From positions 1 to 7,779 of the forward strand of contig JAKVCH010000131.1 of NCBI GenBank assembly GCA_022447485.1: DNA of 7,779 nt, written 5' to 3'. Below the pieces are notes generated by a model, which saw only the letters and a list, made by a program, of their open reading frames with translations, had not been told where the DNA came from and ran no database searches. This DNA is from Polyangiaceae bacterium (GTDB taxonomy: Bacteria > Myxococcota_A > Polyangia > Polyangiales > Polyangiaceae). Position numbers and translations under genes: made by a program. This document shows positions 5,990-7,779 of this stretch, piece by piece. Within the stretch, counting starts at the first letter, position 1, and each line of letters begins with the position of its first letter.

Positions 5990-6373
5990 TCAGTCATCAC
6001 CTTCCAAGTGATCGTTGCCCAAAGCTTCGCTGTCTCGAGCGTGACGCTTTAATTCTTCGCTATATTCGCTGATACTCAGCACTTTTTTGGTAGCAGCCTC
6101 GAGCGCCTCGAACTGCTTCTCTGCCTGATTGCTCACTGCGTGGGCGGCGGGTTTTTCCTTGAGTTCACTCTGGACGAGGGCCTCCAAGGAGACTCGCTCG
6201 GGGAGAAGGAATTTTCCCGCCAAGTCTTTCTGTTCTTTTTCTTTTCTTGAGGCCTCAGCCTCGCGTTCGGCTTTGGTGCGTCCATGAAGGCGCCGATTGG
6301 TTTCTGCGCGGCGTTCTTTTTCTTGCTTGGCTTTTCGCTTTTTAAAGCGATTCAAGTTCACCACTTTGCCCAT
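5990..6373 (-). CDS. DUF4169 family protein with C-terminal extension
   Basis: The protein has 127 residues. The first 55 match the DUF4169 pattern: M-G-K-V-V-N-L-N-R-F at 1-10, a Lys/Arg-rich helix (KKRKAKQEKERRAE, 11-24), N26-R27 and the G31-R32-T33-K34-A35-E36 turn, then a charged helix ending DLAGKFLL (50-57). The function of the family is unknown. Known members are mostly short, about 60 residues, so the remaining 70 acidic, helical residues (about 58-127, ending EGDD) are unusual. The product is soluble and very charged, with a basic first half and an acidic end. The ATG has no strong Shine-Dalgarno site. It is the last gene of a three-gene minus-strand cluster, 43 bases after the preceding stop, which suggests co-transcription. 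Confidence 0.75.
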   Translation of the reverse strand: MGKVVNLNRFKKRKAKQEKERRAETNRRLHGRTKAEREAEASRKEKEQKDLAGKFLLPERVSLEALVQSELKEKPAAHAVSNQAEKQFEALEAATKKVLSISEYSEELKRHARDSEALGNDHLEGDD

Positions 6374-6416
6374 ATTTCAGAAGTGCCATGATTTGAGTCG
6401 AGCGCCAAGTTCGTTT

Positions 6417-6731
6417 TCAGAGACCCAGCAATAGAAGTTGGTCGTAGGCACGGCGAAGGAATTCGTCTCGGCTTCGGGTATCGCCGTGATGCTCCGCGAG
6501 GGCGGCTCTGCCCAATGCTGCATAGGGCATGGCTTGGGTGCGCCGGCGTCCCAGCAACTCGCTCAGGCGCGCTAGTTCAATGCGAGCATGGCGCTGCTCC
6601 TGTTGATCAAGGCTATCGGCAGTCAACCGTCGGCTCCAACGAAGACAAGATTCCGCCTGCTCTCGCTCTTCTTCTTCCAAGATACCGAGGGCGTTTTCGA
6701 GAGCGGCGCTGAGATCATGAAGATTCTGCAA
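6417..6731 (-). CDS. Helical hypothetical protein, 104 residues
   Basis: I do not recognise a family. The protein looks all-helical. An acidic N-terminal helix (about 6-37, with LEEEEREQAESCLRW) is followed by an Arg-rich helix (about 42-65) and a helix pair (about 69-102) with Ala/Leu spacing and an H81-H82-G83-D84 turn, vaguely like a single TPR unit. There is no signal peptide or membrane segment. The start is probably the TTG at 6731-6729. An in-frame TAA at 6740-6738 blocks anything further upstream, AAGG lies nine bases before the TTG, and the next in-frame ATG is at residue 68. The start falls 11 bases after the stop of the upstream lipoprotein-like gene, so translational coupling is likely. 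Confidence 0.65.
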   Translation of the reverse strand: MQNLHDLSAALENALGILEEEEREQAESCLRWSRRLTADSLDQQEQRHARIELARLSELLGRRRTQAMPYAALGRAALAEHHGDTRSRDEFLRRAYDQLLLLGL

Positions 6732-6742
6732 TTGTGATTACC

Positions 6743-6940
6743 TTAAAGATTTCTGTCTTGGCTGGCTAGGCCGCCGAGAGCGCCAGCTCCGCCGAGACCG
6801 TCAGCTCCGCCGAAACTACCAGCTCCGCCAAGACTGCCTTCGGCCTCAATCGAGTAGCCCGGTCGGCGATCGCATCCCAGTTGTGCGAGAAGAATCACCA
6901 GCGAGAGGAGAAAGGTGCTGACCAGGCAGAATCGATACAT
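6743..6940 (-). CDS. Small putative lipoprotein with glycine-rich six-residue repeats
   Basis: The protein has 65 residues from the ATG at 6940-6938, directly preceded by an in-frame TTG. The N-terminus MYRFCLVSTFLLSLVILLAQLGC is a typical signal sequence: one Arg, a long hydrophobic core, then LGC at Cys22-23. The -3 residue is Gln rather than Leu, so the lipobox is imperfect. The predicted mature part is a 43-residue tail, CDRRPGY plus a Gly/Ala-rich block (about 35-57) built of six-residue units of the kind GSLGGA, GSFGGA, DGLGGA, GALGGL. It is the first gene of a three-gene cluster with the helical protein and DUF4169. The role is unknown. A weak AAGG lies ten bases upstream of the ATG. 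Confidence 0.62.
   Translation of the reverse strand: MYRFCLVSTFLLSLVILLAQLGCDRRPGYSIEAEGSLGGAGSFGGADGLGGAGALGGLASQDRNL
6767..6838 (-). repeat. 18-bp tandem repeats inside the small lipoprotein gene
   Basis: On the plus strand the motif AGCTCCGCC recurs exactly at 6785, 6803 and 6821, a period of 18 bases, with a decayed copy at 6767. Each period equals six codons and produces the Gly-rich hexapeptide units. Because the period is a multiple of three, gain or loss of units would keep the frame. Confidence 0.8.
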
Positions 6941-7047
6941 CAAGTGAGGGCCTTAGCACTTTCTTGTCGACTTCACATGATTTGGAGAGAATCTGGTCAT
7001 TGATGTACTTGCTAAATCCTCAAGGCGAGGCACCATAGTCTTGGTTT

Positions 7048-7779
7048 ATGGGTGCGCGAATCTTAATTGTTGACGATAGTCCCACCATCCGGAAAGTGGT
7101 GAGTTCGATCCTGACGCGCCATGACCACGATGCCGTTACAGCGGAAGACGGCATGGATGCCCTGCTCAAGATTCAAGAGCAAGAATCTCCTTTCGACCTG
7201 ATTCTTGTGGACTTTGTGATGCCGAAAATGAACGGGTATCAATTCTGCATGACTCTGCGCCAGCAGGAACAGCATGGTGAGTTGCCTGTTATCTTGATGA
7301 GCGCAAAAGGCGATAAGATCCGTGGTAAATTCGTGGAGCAAACAGGAGCTCGCGACGCAATCACCAAGCCTTTCGATTCGCGAGGTCTTCTGGCCGTCGT
7401 TGAGAGTGCCTTGCATAAAGAGGTGGGTCCCAGTCAGGTCCCTATTGTCTTAGGCGACGAAGAAATCGCTTCCGGTCCAGCCACCAGTCAACCCTCTGCA
7501 AAGACTCATCGAGCGGCGCTAGGCACGGCTGAGCTCTTGGCCAATGCTTCTCTCGATGAATTTCATCGCGCGGGCTTTCAGAGTTTGGAGACCGAGCGAC
7601 TTTCCTCGATCTTAGCGGCTTCCTTACAACTCGATACGCTGATTGGTCTGAAAGAACAGCTGCTTTCCGAGGATTTTGGGCAAGAAGAGGAAGTCTTGGC
7701 CGGGTCTCTGGCAGCTGTATCCATCGCCGAAATACTTCAATTGATGGAGATGCAATCCAAAACAGGTTCGCTCACGGTC
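7048..7779 (+). CDS. Response regulator with C-terminal DUF4388/PATAN domain (3' end missing)
   Basis: The frame runs from the ATG to the window edge, 244 visible residues. Residues 3-125 form a REC receiver domain. D9 and D10 make the acidic pocket, D55 in LILVDFVMPKMNG is the phosphoacceptor, S85 is the switch Ser/Thr, and K107-P108-F109 is the conserved lysine turn. A linker of about 90 residues follows (130-216), the first part being Pro/Ser/Ala-rich. From about residue 217 the sequence LAGSLAAVSIAEILQLMEMQSKTGSLTV matches the opening of the DUF4388/PATAN domain, where it is cut off. Such proteins are two-component outputs without a DNA-binding domain, often linked to surface motility or multi-protein signalling. 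An in-frame TAG at 7036-7038 confirms the ATG, but there is no clear Shine-Dalgarno site. No kinase partner is visible. Confidence 0.9.
   Translation, partial: MGARILIVDDSPTIRKVVSSILTRHDHDAVTAEDGMDALLKIQEQESPFDLILVDFVMPKMNGYQFCMTLRQQEQHGELPVILMSAKGDKIRGKFVEQTGARDAITKPFDSRGLLAVVESALHKEVGPSQVPIVLGDEEIASGPATSQPSAKTHRAALGTAELLANASLDEFHRAGFQSLETERLSSILAASLQLDTLIGLKEQLLSEDFGQEEEVLAGSLAAVSIAEILQLMEMQSKTGSLTV

Noticed and set aside
6961..7047. Promoters for the three-gene cluster and the response regulator
   Set aside because: TTGATG and TAAATC boxes are present, but no pair has acceptable spacing on either strand.
7063..7416. 117-codon open frame antisense to the response regulator
   Set aside because: It mirrors the receiver domain, whose key residues are all intact on the plus strand. 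There is no independent coding evidence.

Overview
The window is an ordinary-looking bacterial chromosome segment of moderate GC content that encodes eight genes or gene fragments. No mobile element, phage, CRISPR array, tRNA or rRNA is visible. The families point to a Gram-negative bacterium, perhaps from the former Deltaproteobacteria (myxobacterial or bradymonad-like), but this is only an inference. The families are a DUF4136 envelope lipoprotein, a FrnE-type DsbA-like oxidoreductase, a bacterial-type AspRS whose anticodon-domain residues look non-discriminating, a DUF4169 protein, and a response regulator fused to a DUF4388/PATAN domain.

Layout from left to right. Bases 3-467 (+) hold the 3' part of a DUF4136 protein, convergent with a FrnE/DsbA-like thiol oxidoreductase at 515-1177 (-). 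A 305-base gap without a confident gene follows, then a small basic single-pass membrane protein at 1483-1698 (+). Two adjacent 19-bp repeats (1723-1760) separate it from a large convergent multi-pass membrane protein at 1774-3696 (-). That protein looks like a divergent DUF2723/TMEM260-type (GT-C-like) protein. A divergent intergenic region (3697-3919), with a candidate promoter and leader stem-loops, precedes aspS at 3920-5848 (+). aspS is followed by three 17-bp tandem repeats and a strong intrinsic terminator (5927-5956).

On the minus strand a compact three-gene cluster reads leftward from about 6940 to 5990: a tiny putative lipoprotein with glycine-rich six-residue repeats, a 104-residue helical protein of unknown function, and a DUF4169 protein with an unusual C-terminal extension. 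Divergent from it, a response regulator (REC plus DUF4388/PATAN) starts at 7048 (+) and runs off the right edge.

Functionally, only aspS is a core housekeeping gene. Its predicted non-discriminating character would tie it to indirect Asn-tRNA synthesis through GatCAB, which is not in the window. The other genes have envelope, redox or signalling roles and do not form one obvious pathway. The least explained parts are the three-gene minus-strand cluster, the altered amino-acid-binding loop of AspRS, the divergent DUF2723-like protein, and three different short tandem repeats (19, 17 and 18 bp).
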